A stretch of DNA of 64,000 nt from Thalassobacillus_A hwangdonensis (GTDB taxonomy: Bacteria > Bacillota > Bacilli > Bacillales > Halobacillaceae), in NCBI RefSeq assembly GCF_042675915.1, contig NZ_JBHTKL010000005.1, positions 930,001 to 994,000 of the forward strand. The letters run 5' to 3'. Every line of letters starts with the position of its first letter. The first letter of the stretch is position 1. The notes beneath the pieces are model-generated. The model worked only from the letters and a program-made list of their open reading frames with translations. It was not told the origin of the DNA and did not search any database. The position numbers were made by a program, and so were the translations under genes. Of this stretch, positions 32,706 through 41,407 are shown piece after piece.

Positions 32706-32724
32706 CTTATTTTAACAAAATAAG
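32706..32724. promoter_or_regulatory. Palindrome between divergent csp and phosphoesterase genes
   Basis: CTTATTTT and AAAATAAG flank AAC as a perfect 8-bp inverted repeat. No T-tract follows on either side in a terminator position; an operator is possible. Confidence 0.35.
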
Positions 32725-32750
32725 GGAATACAAGGAGCAGAGGTGATTGC

Positions 32751-33242
32751 ATGAAGGTCGTCGTCCTATCCGACACGCATATGCCAACAAAAGCGAAACA
32801 GCTGCCTGTCAGGCTGCTTGAAGAATTGAAAACTGCGGAGCTGATCCTACATGCCGGTGATTGGCAGTCTTTGAATGTCTACGATACATTAAGCACATTT
32901 GCTGAAGTGAAGGGTGTAACAGGTAATGTTGACGGGAATGATATGAAGGAGAAGTTCCCTGAACAACAAATCATTGAAGTGGGAAAGTACAGGATTGGAC
33001 TTGTGCATGGTCACGGTGAAAAGAAAACGACGGAAAAACGGGCAATCGAAGCCTTTGAGGACACTGAGGTAGATATCATCGTTTACGGACACTCCCATAT
33101 CCCAGTAACGAGGTATTTCAAAAAGACGCTGTTGTTCAATCCTGGATCGCCTACGGATAAACGGGCACTTCCATACTACTCGTTCGGCATCCTCCATCTA
33201 GGAGAAGAGTTGAAAGCTGAGCATATCTTTTTCCAGCATTAA
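32751..33242 (+). CDS. YfcE/MJ0936-family metallophosphoesterase
   Basis: A 163-residue calcineurin-like phosphoesterase. Metal-binding motifs appear in order: LSDTHMP (Asp8, His10), HAGDWQ, GNVDGND, VHGHG and YGHSHIPVTR. Family members hydrolyse phosphodiesters such as bis-pNPP in vitro; the physiological substrate is unknown. RBS GAGGTGAT precedes the ATG. It is divergent from csp and probably monocistronic. Confidence 0.92.
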   Translation: MKVVVLSDTHMPTKAKQLPVRLLEELKTAELILHAGDWQSLNVYDTLSTFAEVKGVTGNVDGNDMKEKFPEQQIIEVGKYRIGLVHGHGEKKTTEKRAIEAFEDTEVDIIVYGHSHIPVTRYFKKTLLFNPGSPTDKRALPYYSFGILHLGEELKAEHIFFQH

Positions 33243-33257
33243 AACTTTTTGCCTAAT

Positions 33258-33300
33258 TTGTGAACTTTTTGTGTCAAAACTGCGAACGATTTGTTACAAT
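33258..33300 (+). promoter_or_regulatory. Promoter with ResD-like site for a small membrane gene
   Basis: TTGTGAA-CTT-TTT (33258-33270) matches the ResD consensus TTGTGAAN3TTTN2A except the last base. Downstream, GTGTCA (33271-33276) and TACAAT (33295-33300) are 18 bases apart. The link to ResD is inference. Confidence 0.35.
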
Positions 33301-33353
33301 TATTAGTAAGAATACGCTTACACGGAATTTACACAAAGAAGGAGATGAATCTA

Positions 33354-33629
33354 ATGGGGATCATATTAATGTTCATGCTGCTTGCATCAGTGACTCCATT
33401 CATATTCGTCCAAATGAAAAAGCTGTCACTGGCAATTGCACAGACGGTATTGCTTGTAGGAATGTGGCTGTACTATTTTGCAGCGGTTTTCCAAACAGCA
33501 CCAGCGGCATTTTCACTCACTTGGACAACATTCTATTTGAGCCTGGTGTTGGCTGAAGTGGCTTGGGTGATGTTCATCATCGCTGCCGTAAAGTCTTCCG
33601 AAGCATTCCAAAACATGATTTCTGAATAA
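33354..33629 (+). CDS. Small four-segment membrane protein of unknown function
   Basis: A 91-residue hydrophobic protein with three or four membrane segments and a polar C-terminus. I do not recognise a family. The start is ATG 33354 behind AAGGAGATG; an in-frame TTG 63 bases upstream falls in the promoter. It faces the qox operon tail to tail, has a ResD-like site upstream, and shares the terminator, so a respiratory link is possible. Confidence 0.7.
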   Translation: MGIILMFMLLASVTPFIFVQMKKLSLAIAQTVLLVGMWLYYFAAVFQTAPAAFSLTWTTFYLSLVLAEVAWVMFIIAAVKSSEAFQNMISE

Positions 33630-33634
33630 AAATA

Positions 33635-33668
33635 AATCCCTCTTCCATCGTCGGAAGAGGGATTTTTT
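33635..33668. terminator. Bidirectional terminator between small membrane gene and qox operon
   Basis: AATCCCTCTTCC and GGAAGAGGGATT form a perfect 12-bp stem; TTTTTT follows on the plus strand and a T-rich stretch on the minus strand. Confidence 0.9.
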
Positions 33669-33726
33669 ATCGTCCAGAGGAAGTTTACTCTGATGAGTAG
33701 TGACCAACTAGGACGCTTATGCTTAT

Positions 33727-33942
33727 TCATGTCTGATCAGTCAGTTGCTTCAATTGGACGAGTTGGATGACTGCTTGAGAAAATGCGAGTACTGCTATCC
33801 CGACAAGCAGGGTCTTTGGTGAGTATTCTGAGTAGAATGCCACCCAAAGGGTGAATGCGGTCAAAACAATACATAGGACGAAACCGATCATCGGCTTCCA
33901 CTGACTTACAGCTTCATTCTTTTGCGTGGGTTGAAAATTCAT
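33727..33942 (-). CDS. Truncated QoxD-like (cytochrome oxidase subunit IV) paralogue
   Basis: A 71-residue protein with two membrane segments. It aligns by eye with the first two thirds of the neighbouring QoxD: IGFVLCIVLTAFTLWVAF against VGFLLSIVLTLVAAWAAL, and AVIQLVQLKQLTD against AGIQLFMFMHVTE. The third membrane segment and the His-rich tail of QoxD are missing. An intact start (ATG with GGTGAAC upstream) and reading frame suggest it is expressed as a fifth small gene of the qox operon, from tandem duplication followed by shortening. It could assist assembly or be a decaying copy. Confidence 0.7.
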   Translation of the reverse strand: MNFQPTQKNEAVSQWKPMIGFVLCIVLTAFTLWVAFYSEYSPKTLLVGIAVLAFSQAVIQLVQLKQLTDQT

Positions 33943-33964
33943 GTTTGTTCACCATCCAACTTTC

Positions 33965-34348
33965 TTAATGTCCGGAATGATTATTTCCCTCATGCTGCTC
34001 TTCCTGATGCTGTTGATGTCCGTCACTATCATGACCATCGTGATCATGAGTGAATCCGAAGGACATCGTGAACAGGGAACCAGCAACGACAATTGCTGCC
34101 AGCACAGCACCGTGGAACATCATATTCCATGGCACATGGCCATTGCGGCTTTCTGACTCTGTAACGTGCATGAACATGAACAATTGGATTCCTGCCTGGA
34201 TGACTGCCAGAATCATAATTCCAGAGATGACCCATACAAGCGGCAGGTCAGATTTCAGTGCTGCCCACGCTGCTACGAGTGTCAGCACGATTGATAATAG
34301 GAATCCAACAACATGATTGGTCGGAATACGTTTTGAGTGATTTGCCAT
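33965..34348 (-). CDS. qoxD: Cytochrome aa3 quinol oxidase subunit IV
   Basis: Subunit IV of the menaquinol oxidase, needed for assembly or stability of the CuB site. The 127-residue protein has three membrane segments (about 12-32, 39-61, 76-98). The C-terminal 27 residues are strongly His-rich (HDHDGHDSDGHQQHQEEQ and following), longer and more His-rich than I would expect for QoxD. It follows qoxC directly with one base between stop and start. Confidence 0.92.
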   Translation of the reverse strand: MANHSKRIPTNHVVGFLLSIVLTLVAAWAALKSDLPLVWVISGIMILAVIQAGIQLFMFMHVTESESRNGHVPWNMMFHGAVLAAIVVAGSLFTMSFGFTHDHDGHDSDGHQQHQEEQHEGNNHSGH

Positions 34349-34349
34349 A

Positions 34350-34955
34350 CTATATCACCATCCCAATCAAGTAAACTCCAGTGAAAATGAAGATCCATAC
34401 GACATCAAGGAAGTGCCAGTATAGGCTGATGATGAAAAACTTCCTGCTTGTCACATTCGTCAATCCGCGTTGAGCGATCTGGATCATAAGAAGGATCGCC
34501 CAGCCGATTCCGAGTGTGACGTGTAATCCGTGCGTTCCGGCCAACGTGTAGAACCCTGACCAGAATGCACTGGACTGCAATGTCGCACCTTCATGTGCAT
34601 AGTGATAGAACTCATATATCTCAAAGCCAAGGAACCCAAGTCCAAGTGCTAAGGTGATGCCCATCCAAATCAGGACGCCGTTCACTGAGCCGCGACGCAT
34701 GTTATGAATCGCAAGTCCACAAGTGAAACTACTGGTCAATAGAAGGAAGGTCATGACCAGGACGATGCCGGGTTCGAACAATTCACCCGGCGTCGGGGCA
34801 TCTGCTGTACGACCGAACAGCACAGCATACGTTGCGAAAAGTGTTGCAAACAACACGATTTCAGCTGCAAGGAAAATCCAGAAGCCCATGATTCCCATCT
34901 GGTTTTCCTGTGTGCGATATTCCAATGGTCCGGTTTTCAATTCATGTGCACCCAT
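34350..34955 (-). CDS. qoxC: Cytochrome aa3 quinol oxidase subunit III
   Basis: A 201-residue subunit with five membrane segments, containing MGFWIFLAAEIVLFATLFAT and GTHGLHVTLGI, the typical subunit III helices. It lacks haem ligands and supports stability of the core. ATG 34955 is chosen because GAGGAGG is 8 bases upstream; a GTG two codons earlier overlaps the qoxB stop but is too close to the RBS. Confidence 0.95.
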   Translation of the reverse strand: MGAHELKTGPLEYRTQENQMGIMGFWIFLAAEIVLFATLFATYAVLFGRTADAPTPGELFEPGIVLVMTFLLLTSSFTCGLAIHNMRRGSVNGVLIWMGITLALGLGFLGFEIYEFYHYAHEGATLQSSAFWSGFYTLAGTHGLHVTLGIGWAILLMIQIAQRGLTNVTSRKFFIISLYWHFLDVVWIFIFTGVYLIGMVI

Positions 34956-34957
34956 GG

Positions 34958-36895
34958 TCACAACCTCCTCGCTGAGCGTTCGATGCGCTTGATTTCATCA
35001 ACTTCCACATAATACCCATCGTCATAATCGAACGAGCGGATCACCATCATTACTACTCCAGCAATCAATGCGATTACGGCTAGGGTAATCCATTCGAATA
35101 CAAGGAAGAAACTTGCGAAGAACAGGATTCCCATCATGATGAATGGTTTTCCTGAGTTGCTCGGCATATGAATCGGCTCGAGCATCTCTTCATCAAAAGT
35201 CGTTTCTCCTTTTTCCTTCATTGCAAGGAATGCATCTGTATTATCTACTGTCGGTACCGTAGCGAAGTTATAGAACGGCACCGGGGTCGTAGTAGCCCAT
35301 TCAAGTGTACGACCATTCTCCCAAGCGTCACCGTCTTTCTCACGCTCGCTGTTACGGTAGCTGTAATAGATATTGAATACGAATACTGCAAAACCTGCTC
35401 CCATTCCGAATGCGCCGATTGTTGAAATGACGTTCAACGGCATCCATTCTGGAAGGATATAGAATACACGGCGTGGCATTCCGTCCAGACCCACGAAGTA
35501 CTGCGGGAAGAAGCAGACGTGGAAGCCGATCAGGAATAGCCAGAATGACCATCTACCAATACGTTCGTTCATCTTATGACCAAACATTTTCGGATACCAG
35601 TACACAAGTCCTGCGAAACAAGCGAAGACTGTTCCGGCGATCAGCACGTAGTGGAAGTGTGCGATCAGGAAGTAGGAGTTATGGAACTGGAAGTCCGCTG
35701 CTGCCATACCGAGCATGACCCCTGTAACACCGCCGAGAATGAAACTCGGGATGAAGGCCAGTGACCACATCATCGGTACCGTAAACTGTATTTTCGATTT
35801 ATAGAGTGTTCCGAGCCAGTTGAAGATCTTCACTCCTGTAGGGACGGCGATAAGCATCGTCGAAACAGAGAATACTGAGTTGACGAATGCGCCTTGCCCC
35901 ATCGTGAAGAAGTGGTGGACCCAGACTAGGAAACTTAATCCTGCGATCAGGATCATCGACCATACCATCGCTTTGTAACCGAATAGCTGCTTACGAGCGA
36001 AAGTGGCGATGATTTCAGAAAATATACCGAACGCCGGCAGGATGACGATATATACTTCAGGGTGTCCCCACATCCAGAACAAGTTCGCCCACATCATCGG
36101 CATTCCTTCCCCTGTCAGGGTGAAGAATTGGGAACCGAAGATACGGTCGATTGTCATCAACGCAAGTGCTACAGTCAAAATCGGGAATGCGAACACGATG
36201 ATGAATGCAGTTACAAGTGTAGACCATGTGAAGATCGGCATTTGGAAAAGTCTCATTCCTGGTGCACGCATTTTCAAAATCGTTACCATCAGGTTGATTC
36301 CAGTTGCAAGTGTACCGATACCGGACAGCTGCAGTCCCATTAGGTAGAAGTTCTGACCTGGTCCAGGACTCATTGCGGCACCTGCAAGTGGTGTGTAGCT
36401 GGTCCATCCTGCGTCTGGTGATCCTCCGATGACGAAGGAAATGTTGAACAGTAAAGCTCCGAATAGGAACGCCCAGAAACTCAACGCGTTCAGGAACGGA
36501 AACGCAAAGTCTCTCGCCCCGATCTGTAATGGAACAATGATATTCATTAATCCGATCAGGAACGGCATCGCCATGAAGATGATCATGACCGTTCCGTGTG
36601 TCGTGAAAATTTCATCGTAGTGCTGTGCGTTCAAGAAATTCATATTTGGAAAGGCTAATTGCACACGCATCATCAGTGCATCCATCCCACCGCGGAACAG
36701 CATGGCAAGTGCACTCAGGATGTACATGATTCCGATTTTTTTATGGTCAACGGTCGTCAACCACTCGCGCCAAAGCCATCCCCAACGTTTGAAATACGTC
36801 AAAAGGAAAATGGCAGCGGAGGATACGAGTGCGATGGAAACCATTCCACCGTAGATCAGTGGTTCGCCCGTTACGAAAAATTCATCTAATTTCAT
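34958..36895 (-). CDS. qoxB: Cytochrome aa3 quinol oxidase subunit I
   Basis: The catalytic subunit, binding haem A, haem a3 and CuB and pumping protons while reducing oxygen to water. The 645-residue protein has about 15 membrane segments. Visible motifs include WGHPEVYIVILPAFG (cross-linked His-Tyr and K-channel region), VWVHHFFTMG (CuB His pair) and the SYFLIAHFHYVLIAG helix with the haem His ligands. Its length, with N- and C-terminal extra helices, is typical of QoxB. The ATG follows AGGTGA. Confidence 0.97.
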   Translation of the reverse strand: MKLDEFFVTGEPLIYGGMVSIALVSSAAIFLLTYFKRWGWLWREWLTTVDHKKIGIMYILSALAMLFRGGMDALMMRVQLAFPNMNFLNAQHYDEIFTTHGTVMIIFMAMPFLIGLMNIIVPLQIGARDFAFPFLNALSFWAFLFGALLFNISFVIGGSPDAGWTSYTPLAGAAMSPGPGQNFYLMGLQLSGIGTLATGINLMVTILKMRAPGMRLFQMPIFTWSTLVTAFIIVFAFPILTVALALMTIDRIFGSQFFTLTGEGMPMMWANLFWMWGHPEVYIVILPAFGIFSEIIATFARKQLFGYKAMVWSMILIAGLSFLVWVHHFFTMGQGAFVNSVFSVSTMLIAVPTGVKIFNWLGTLYKSKIQFTVPMMWSLAFIPSFILGGVTGVMLGMAAADFQFHNSYFLIAHFHYVLIAGTVFACFAGLVYWYPKMFGHKMNERIGRWSFWLFLIGFHVCFFPQYFVGLDGMPRRVFYILPEWMPLNVISTIGAFGMGAGFAVFVFNIYYSYRNSEREKDGDAWENGRTLEWATTTPVPFYNFATVPTVDNTDAFLAMKEKGETTFDEEMLEPIHMPSNSGKPFIMMGILFFASFFLVFEWITLAVIALIAGVVMMVIRSFDYDDGYYVEVDEIKRIERSARRL

Positions 36896-36924
36896 CGATT
36901 GTTCACCTGCTTTCTTTCTATCTA

Positions 36925-37863
36925 TTAGTGACCTTCTTGTATTCCTTTTTCTCCGTGATTTTCGTAGTGTTTGTTTTCTTGATAGCCATCTCTGTGCAGT
37001 TCAATGGAATAGCCTCGACCATCATTCGTACCATGGTCGACGTAATCCAAGTGTGTATTGGAAAACTCCATTGTGTCTACCAGTCCAGGAGTAAGCAGTT
37101 CATGGTATTTTTCTTTTGTAAGTTCAGGAGCTTCCTGCTGAACTTCGGTAACCCAGTCATTGAATTCATCTTCGCTCTCTGCATGTACCTTGAAGGTCTG
37201 CATCGCGAAGCCTTCTCCATTGAAGTTGGAGTTACGTCCGTCATAGACGCCCTCTTCATCGGCCTGTAGGTACAGCTTATTCTCCATACCTGCCATGCCG
37301 TATTTCTGTCCGCCTAAGCGTGGAATCCATAATGCTGCCATCGAATCGGCAGAAGTAAGTCTGAATTCGATTGCTCGATCGGTCGGAATATGAAGATAAT
37401 CGACCGTTTCAATTCCCTGCTCCGGATAACTGAAGAACCATTTCCAGTCTGCGGATGTAGCATAAACGACAAGCGGCTCTTTATCCTGTGAGGATTCTGG
37501 TGGTTTCTCCAGGTCATAAAGGGCTTCAACAGTAGCGACAGATAGAAGTCCGACAATCACGAATGGAATGATCGTCCAGATGATTTCGAGCTTCGTGCTG
37601 CCGTGCATATGTGGTGCATAGTCGCTTGCTTTACGTCCAGGACGGTCCCTGTATTTGATGACGACGTAGGCGAATACGCTGAACACGACGATAATGATTC
37701 CGAGCATGAACCATAAGGAATAGACGATCAGATCTTTCTGGATCTGCCCGACCGGCCCTTTCGGATCCATGACGGCCATCTCTGAACAGCCGCTTAAGAT
37801 AAGTACAAGTCCTAGTGGCATCAATGCGAGCCATTTTTTGATCGGCTGCCATTTATTTTTCAT
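36925..37863 (-). CDS. qoxA: Cytochrome aa3 quinol oxidase subunit II
   Basis: A 312-residue lipoprotein subunit with lipobox LILSGC (Cys26), two membrane segments (about 45-65 and 92-112) and an extracellular cupredoxin domain. The CuA ligands of cytochrome c oxidases are absent: the loop reads NFNGEGFAMQTF with no Cys pair, so it takes electrons from quinol, not cytochrome c. The tail is Glu/His-rich. RBS AAAGGAGTG. First gene of qoxABCD; a minus-strand TATAAT lies at 37939-37944. Confidence 0.96.
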   Translation of the reverse strand: MKNKWQPIKKWLALMPLGLVLILSGCSEMAVMDPKGPVGQIQKDLIVYSLWFMLGIIIVVFSVFAYVVIKYRDRPGRKASDYAPHMHGSTKLEIIWTIIPFVIVGLLSVATVEALYDLEKPPESSQDKEPLVVYATSADWKWFFSYPEQGIETVDYLHIPTDRAIEFRLTSADSMAALWIPRLGGQKYGMAGMENKLYLQADEEGVYDGRNSNFNGEGFAMQTFKVHAESEDEFNDWVTEVQQEAPELTKEKYHELLTPGLVDTMEFSNTHLDYVDHGTNDGRGYSIELHRDGYQENKHYENHGEKGIQEGH

Positions 37864-37938
37864 GAGCGGTACACTCCTTTACAGTTAAAAATATTAACAA
37901 AGCGAAAATAGTGAAAAGCATTGCTAGTTATGGAGTAG

Positions 37939-37969
37939 ATTATAGCAGAGGATTTCAAAGCTGAGTCAT
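37939..37969 (-). promoter_or_regulatory. Candidate promoter of the qox operon
   Basis: On the minus strand ATGACT (37969-37964) and consensus TATAAT (37944-37939) are 19 bases apart, about 75 bases before the qoxA start. The 258-base gap to the next gene holds, on the plus strand, CAGGAA-AATGA-TTCCTG (38055-38071), a short palindrome, and nothing else I can identify. Confidence 0.4.
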
Positions 37970-38121
37970 CTATTACAAAATCGTAATATAATGTTCAATT
38001 TTCTGTGGAAATTTAGACACATTTTGTTCACGATTCGGGCAAAAGTTGATACTTCAGGAAAATGATTCCTGTGATAACCACCTCTCAAAGGGCATGCTAA
38101 GTGAAAAAGGAGGCCAAACAC

Positions 38122-38418
38122 ATGGCAGATAACTTTGAAGAAGTGTACCAGGAATATAAAGAACTAGCAGAAGTCGCCGACAATGAAATCGATCCGAATA
38201 AGGAACAGATCGTTGCTGTCCGGAAAAATGACGAGGGTGACTTGATCGCATTCAAAACAAATCAAGGCAGGGAGCTCGATTACGTCACTGCCTTACAGGA
38301 AGCGAAGAATGGAACCTTGGCCAATGTCGATGTCTTTCATAAGTATGGAAGGGACATTCTCCGCAGTGAGCCGGACGGCATCAAATCGAACAATCTCGAC
38401 AACCTGCCGGACTTCTAA
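38122..38418 (+). CDS. DUF3892 domain protein
   Basis: A 98-residue acidic soluble protein. The core IVAVRKNDEGDLIAFKTNQG followed by YVTALQEAKNG and NVDVFHKYGRDILRS is the DUF3892 pattern. The function of this family is unknown; it is common in Bacillaceae. ATG 38122 lies 8 bases after AAAAGGAGG; an in-frame GTG 21 bases earlier overlaps the RBS. Monocistronic, ending in a strong hairpin. Confidence 0.85.
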   Translation: MADNFEEVYQEYKELAEVADNEIDPNKEQIVAVRKNDEGDLIAFKTNQGRELDYVTALQEAKNGTLANVDVFHKYGRDILRSEPDGIKSNNLDNLPDF

Positions 38419-38475
38419 CCCCATTCCCTTTTCATAGGTAAACTACACTAGTTCAGGCGCAATAAAGACAAGGAA

Positions 38476-38515
38476 AAACAGCCATGCAGAGTTCTTCTCT
38501 GCATGGCTGTTTATA
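38476..38515. terminator. Bidirectional terminator between DUF3892 gene and the flavoprotein gene
   Basis: ACAGCCATGCAGAG and CTCTGCATGGCTGT form a perfect 14-bp stem with T residues on both strands. Confidence 0.93.
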
Positions 38516-38592
38516 TGGACATATTTAATAGAAAGAATAGGGATTTGGAGACTTTATAAAAATAATCAACAGTAGCTGGAACAGTGATCGTG

Positions 38593-39942
38593 TCAGGCCT
38601 TTCTCCGCTTCGCTTTTCTTGCTGCCTGCTGAAGTGGATCCCACACACTGTTATATGGAGGAGCATAAGACAAATCAAGATCAAGCAGTTGTTCCGTTGT
38701 CATTTCATGATAGAGGGCCGTAGCGAGTACATCGATCCGTTTATCAATGCCTTTCTTTCCAATAATCTGTCCCCCGAGCAACTGCAGCGTTTCTGGATTA
38801 TAGACAAGTTTCAAGGTCATGGTGTCTTTCCTGGAATCAGCATAATAACCGGCTGCATGGGTGGACTCGATTGTGACCGAATCATAAGGAAGATGCAGGG
38901 ATGCTGCCTCTCGCTCGGAAAGCCCCGTTTTTCCAAGTGTCAAATCGAAAAATTTCAGAATCGATGTACCGACAATTCCCTGGAATGCTTTCGGCTGATC
39001 GATCATGTTCAAGCCTGCAATCTGACCCTGCTTATTGGCATGTGTACCCAGCGGGATATGGTCATCACGCTGTTTGATACGATGGTACTGGGTGGCGCAG
39101 TCTCCTGCTGCGTAGATGTCTTTGATGCTTGTTTCCATGAAACGATTGACACTTATTGCTCCGTTAATACTTTTTGACACGCCTGTCCCATCCATGAAAG
39201 CAGTATTCGGAACAACGCCGATGGCTGCAATGACAAGGTCAGTTTCATGGGACCCTTTATCGGTAAGAACGGTTTCCACTGTTGTATCCCCTTCGAATCC
39301 TTCGACCGATTCACCAAAATGAAGCTGTACACCTTTTTCTTCTGCATGTGTATGGATCAGTGCTGCCATATCCCAATCGAAAATCTTGGCGAGCTGATCC
39401 CCTCGTTCAATCAAGGAAACACGCTTACCTATAGAAACTAAGCTTTCAGCCATCTCAAGGCTGATATATCCTCCGCCAATTAGTGTGACGTCCTTGGTGT
39501 CATCGTTCATGTATTCCATAATCGCTTCTGCATCGGGGATGGTCTTCAAACTGAAAATCCCGTCCAAGTCCTTGTTCTCCCAAGGGGGAAGCACTGGACT
39601 TGCTCCTGATGCAATGAGCAGGCGGTCATAGCTTTCCTCGAAAGCTTCACCTGTTTGGAGGTTGGTTCCGAATACTATTTTTTTCTCGCAATCAACCTTT
39701 GTGACTTCATGATAGGTATTTGTCCTGATGCCGTACTTTTCTTCAAACGTTTCCGGTTTTCGAGCGATGAGATCTTCGGTGGATTTCACTTCTCCATTGA
39801 TAGCATATGGCAGTCCACATTGCCCATACGAGTAGATCGAGCCTCTTTCGAAGGTGATTACTTCATTTCCTGTACTGTTTCTGACGATTTGCATGGCGGC
39901 ACTCATGCCGGCAGCATCGCCTCCGATTATGATGAATTTCAT
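38593..39942 (-). CDS. cdr: CoA-disulfide reductase-like flavoprotein
   Basis: A 449-residue pyridine nucleotide-disulfide oxidoreductase with a single active-site Cys42 in SYGQCGLPY, the arrangement of CoA-disulfide reductase and NADH oxidase-type enzymes. FAD binding: IIIGGDAAGMSAAM at the N-terminus; NAD(P)H binding: TLIGGGYISLEMAESL; second FAD motif: DIYAAGDCA. The C-terminal dimerisation domain has YAPPYNSVWDP. It probably reduces low-molecular-weight disulfides or persulfides. RBS GAGGTGAAAAG. It follows the HAD gene with 20 bases between, so one operon. Confidence 0.88.
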   Translation of the reverse strand: MKFIIIGGDAAGMSAAMQIVRNSTGNEVITFERGSIYSYGQCGLPYAINGEVKSTEDLIARKPETFEEKYGIRTNTYHEVTKVDCEKKIVFGTNLQTGEAFEESYDRLLIASGASPVLPPWENKDLDGIFSLKTIPDAEAIMEYMNDDTKDVTLIGGGYISLEMAESLVSIGKRVSLIERGDQLAKIFDWDMAALIHTHAEEKGVQLHFGESVEGFEGDTTVETVLTDKGSHETDLVIAAIGVVPNTAFMDGTGVSKSINGAISVNRFMETSIKDIYAAGDCATQYHRIKQRDDHIPLGTHANKQGQIAGLNMIDQPKAFQGIVGTSILKFFDLTLGKTGLSEREAASLHLPYDSVTIESTHAAGYYADSRKDTMTLKLVYNPETLQLLGGQIIGKKGIDKRIDVLATALYHEMTTEQLLDLDLSYAPPYNSVWDPLQQAARKAKRRKA

Positions 39943-39962
39943 CTTTTCACCTCTTCATCTGA

Positions 39963-40613
39963 TTACAAATTTATAATTCCGTGTAAGTCTTTGAATGTGT
40001 ACGTCGGTTTGATACCTAGCTCCGGCCATTTGACGCCTTGTCGGTTGATCCATGCCGTTTGGAAGCCGTAGCTCGCCGCTCCAGCAATATCCCAAGGGTT
40101 GCTCGACATGAACAGGATGTCGCTTTTGTTTTCGATTTCAAGTTTATTCTGTGCATATTGATAGGCTTCAGGCCTCGGCTTATATACTTTGGCATCATCC
40201 GCACTTAATAATGAGAATTTGTTTTCTAGTTGGTTGTTTTTCAGGAGCGGCTGGAGCATACCTTCCGTTCCATTTGAAAAAATAGTAAGAGCTTTATCCT
40301 GCAATTGATCCGTTACCGTCGCCACTTCTTCATATGGTTGAAGGTGCTGATAAGCTTCCATCAAATCCTCGATATCTTTATCCTCGTAAGCTACCTCGCT
40401 TGCTTCCAGTGCATCGATCAATGCTCCTTTAGTAAGCTGGTCAAACGGAAGGTAGCCATCAATCAGTTGACGGATCATGAAGTATTTTACTTGGCGAGTC
40501 CGCCATTCCTTACTGATTGTGTCACTTTTCTGCGGGAACTTTTCTTCTATTTTTTGCATGACTGAATGCACATCAAACAAAGTACCGTAAGCATCAAATA
40601 CGTATGCTTTCAA
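39963..40613 (-). CDS. Haloacid dehalogenase, type II
   Basis: A 216-residue HAD-superfamily enzyme. Motif I is FDAYGTLFDVHS with the nucleophilic Asp; the later SSNPWDIAGAASYGFQTAWI motif is characteristic of L-2-haloacid dehalogenases, which hydrolyse 2-haloacids to hydroxyacids. True substrate could be another phosphorylated or halogenated acid. TTG at 40613 is used because AGAGGAG ends 9 bases upstream; a TTG three codons earlier abuts that RBS. In an operon with the flavoprotein gene. Confidence 0.85.
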   Translation of the reverse strand: MKAYVFDAYGTLFDVHSVMQKIEEKFPQKSDTISKEWRTRQVKYFMIRQLIDGYLPFDQLTKGALIDALEASEVAYEDKDIEDLMEAYQHLQPYEEVATVTDQLQDKALTIFSNGTEGMLQPLLKNNQLENKFSLLSADDAKVYKPRPEAYQYAQNKLEIENKSDILFMSSNPWDIAGAASYGFQTAWINRQGVKWPELGIKPTYTFKDLHGIINL

Positions 40614-40732
40614 TTCGATCAACTCCTCTGTTAGAAACTTTCCCTACGGTATCGTTTGTAAAACGGCTCCGTGCATGACTTTTTCTACGTTTACCGATAC
40701 ACTTGAAAGGGAGCAGTGAAAAGGGGGAGTAC

Positions 40733-41284
40733 ATGAACACACTCCATCACGGGTTCTGGACATATTTTTTTATTCGAAAAAAGCAGTTCGTTAAGTATTT
40801 CATAGTTGGCAGCGTCTTTCCCGATCTCGTTTATTATGTGATGTTCTTCTTTATATTTTTCAAAAGAAAGGCGTGGGAGCTGTTAGCAGATGCACCACCA
40901 GGATATGTTCTGCATCAGCTTGTACATGAAATGTTCGACAATCATGCGGTCATCATCCTGAGACAGGCTGGGCATTCGATATTCGTGTGGGGCGTAGTCT
41001 TCTTGATTATACTTATTTGGAAAGGGAGAAAACTAACTGCCTGGCATGCGTTACTTTATGGATGGTTCGGCCATATCATCGTGGACCTACTGACGCATGT
41101 GGAAGATGCTGTTCCAGTCTTTTATCCAGTCAGCAGTCTGGTGATCAGAGGTCCGGTTTCCTACTGGGATGACGATCATTACGGAGATATCTTTTCGATC
41201 GTAAATGGTGTGTTGATTGCGAGCACTATACTGTATTTAATAGGAAAAAAGCTGCTGGATTTAAGGAAGCGGAGGAGGAATTAG
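40733..41284 (+). CDS. YdjM-like membrane-bound putative metal-dependent hydrolase
   Basis: A 183-residue membrane protein with four segments. It has PDLVYYV near residue 30 and GWFGHIIVDLLTHVEDAVPV near 115, His/Asp motifs found in the YdjM-type inner-membrane hydrolase family. Activity has not been clearly shown for this family. ATG 40733 follows AAGGGGGAG. Orientation is divergent from the HAD gene. Confidence 0.65.
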   Translation: MNTLHHGFWTYFFIRKKQFVKYFIVGSVFPDLVYYVMFFFIFFKRKAWELLADAPPGYVLHQLVHEMFDNHAVIILRQAGHSIFVWGVVFLIILIWKGRKLTAWHALLYGWFGHIIVDLLTHVEDAVPVFYPVSSLVIRGPVSYWDDDHYGDIFSIVNGVLIASTILYLIGKKLLDLRKRRRN

Positions 41285-41407
41285 GCTTTCTTTCACAAAA
41301 TGTCCATGTTTTGATTTTGGATGTTGTGATAAAATACGTTGAACGATTTACTATGTTTTTTCATACTAATACGAGGTTCGCGCAACCGATATAGAGAGGG
41401 TAAGAGG

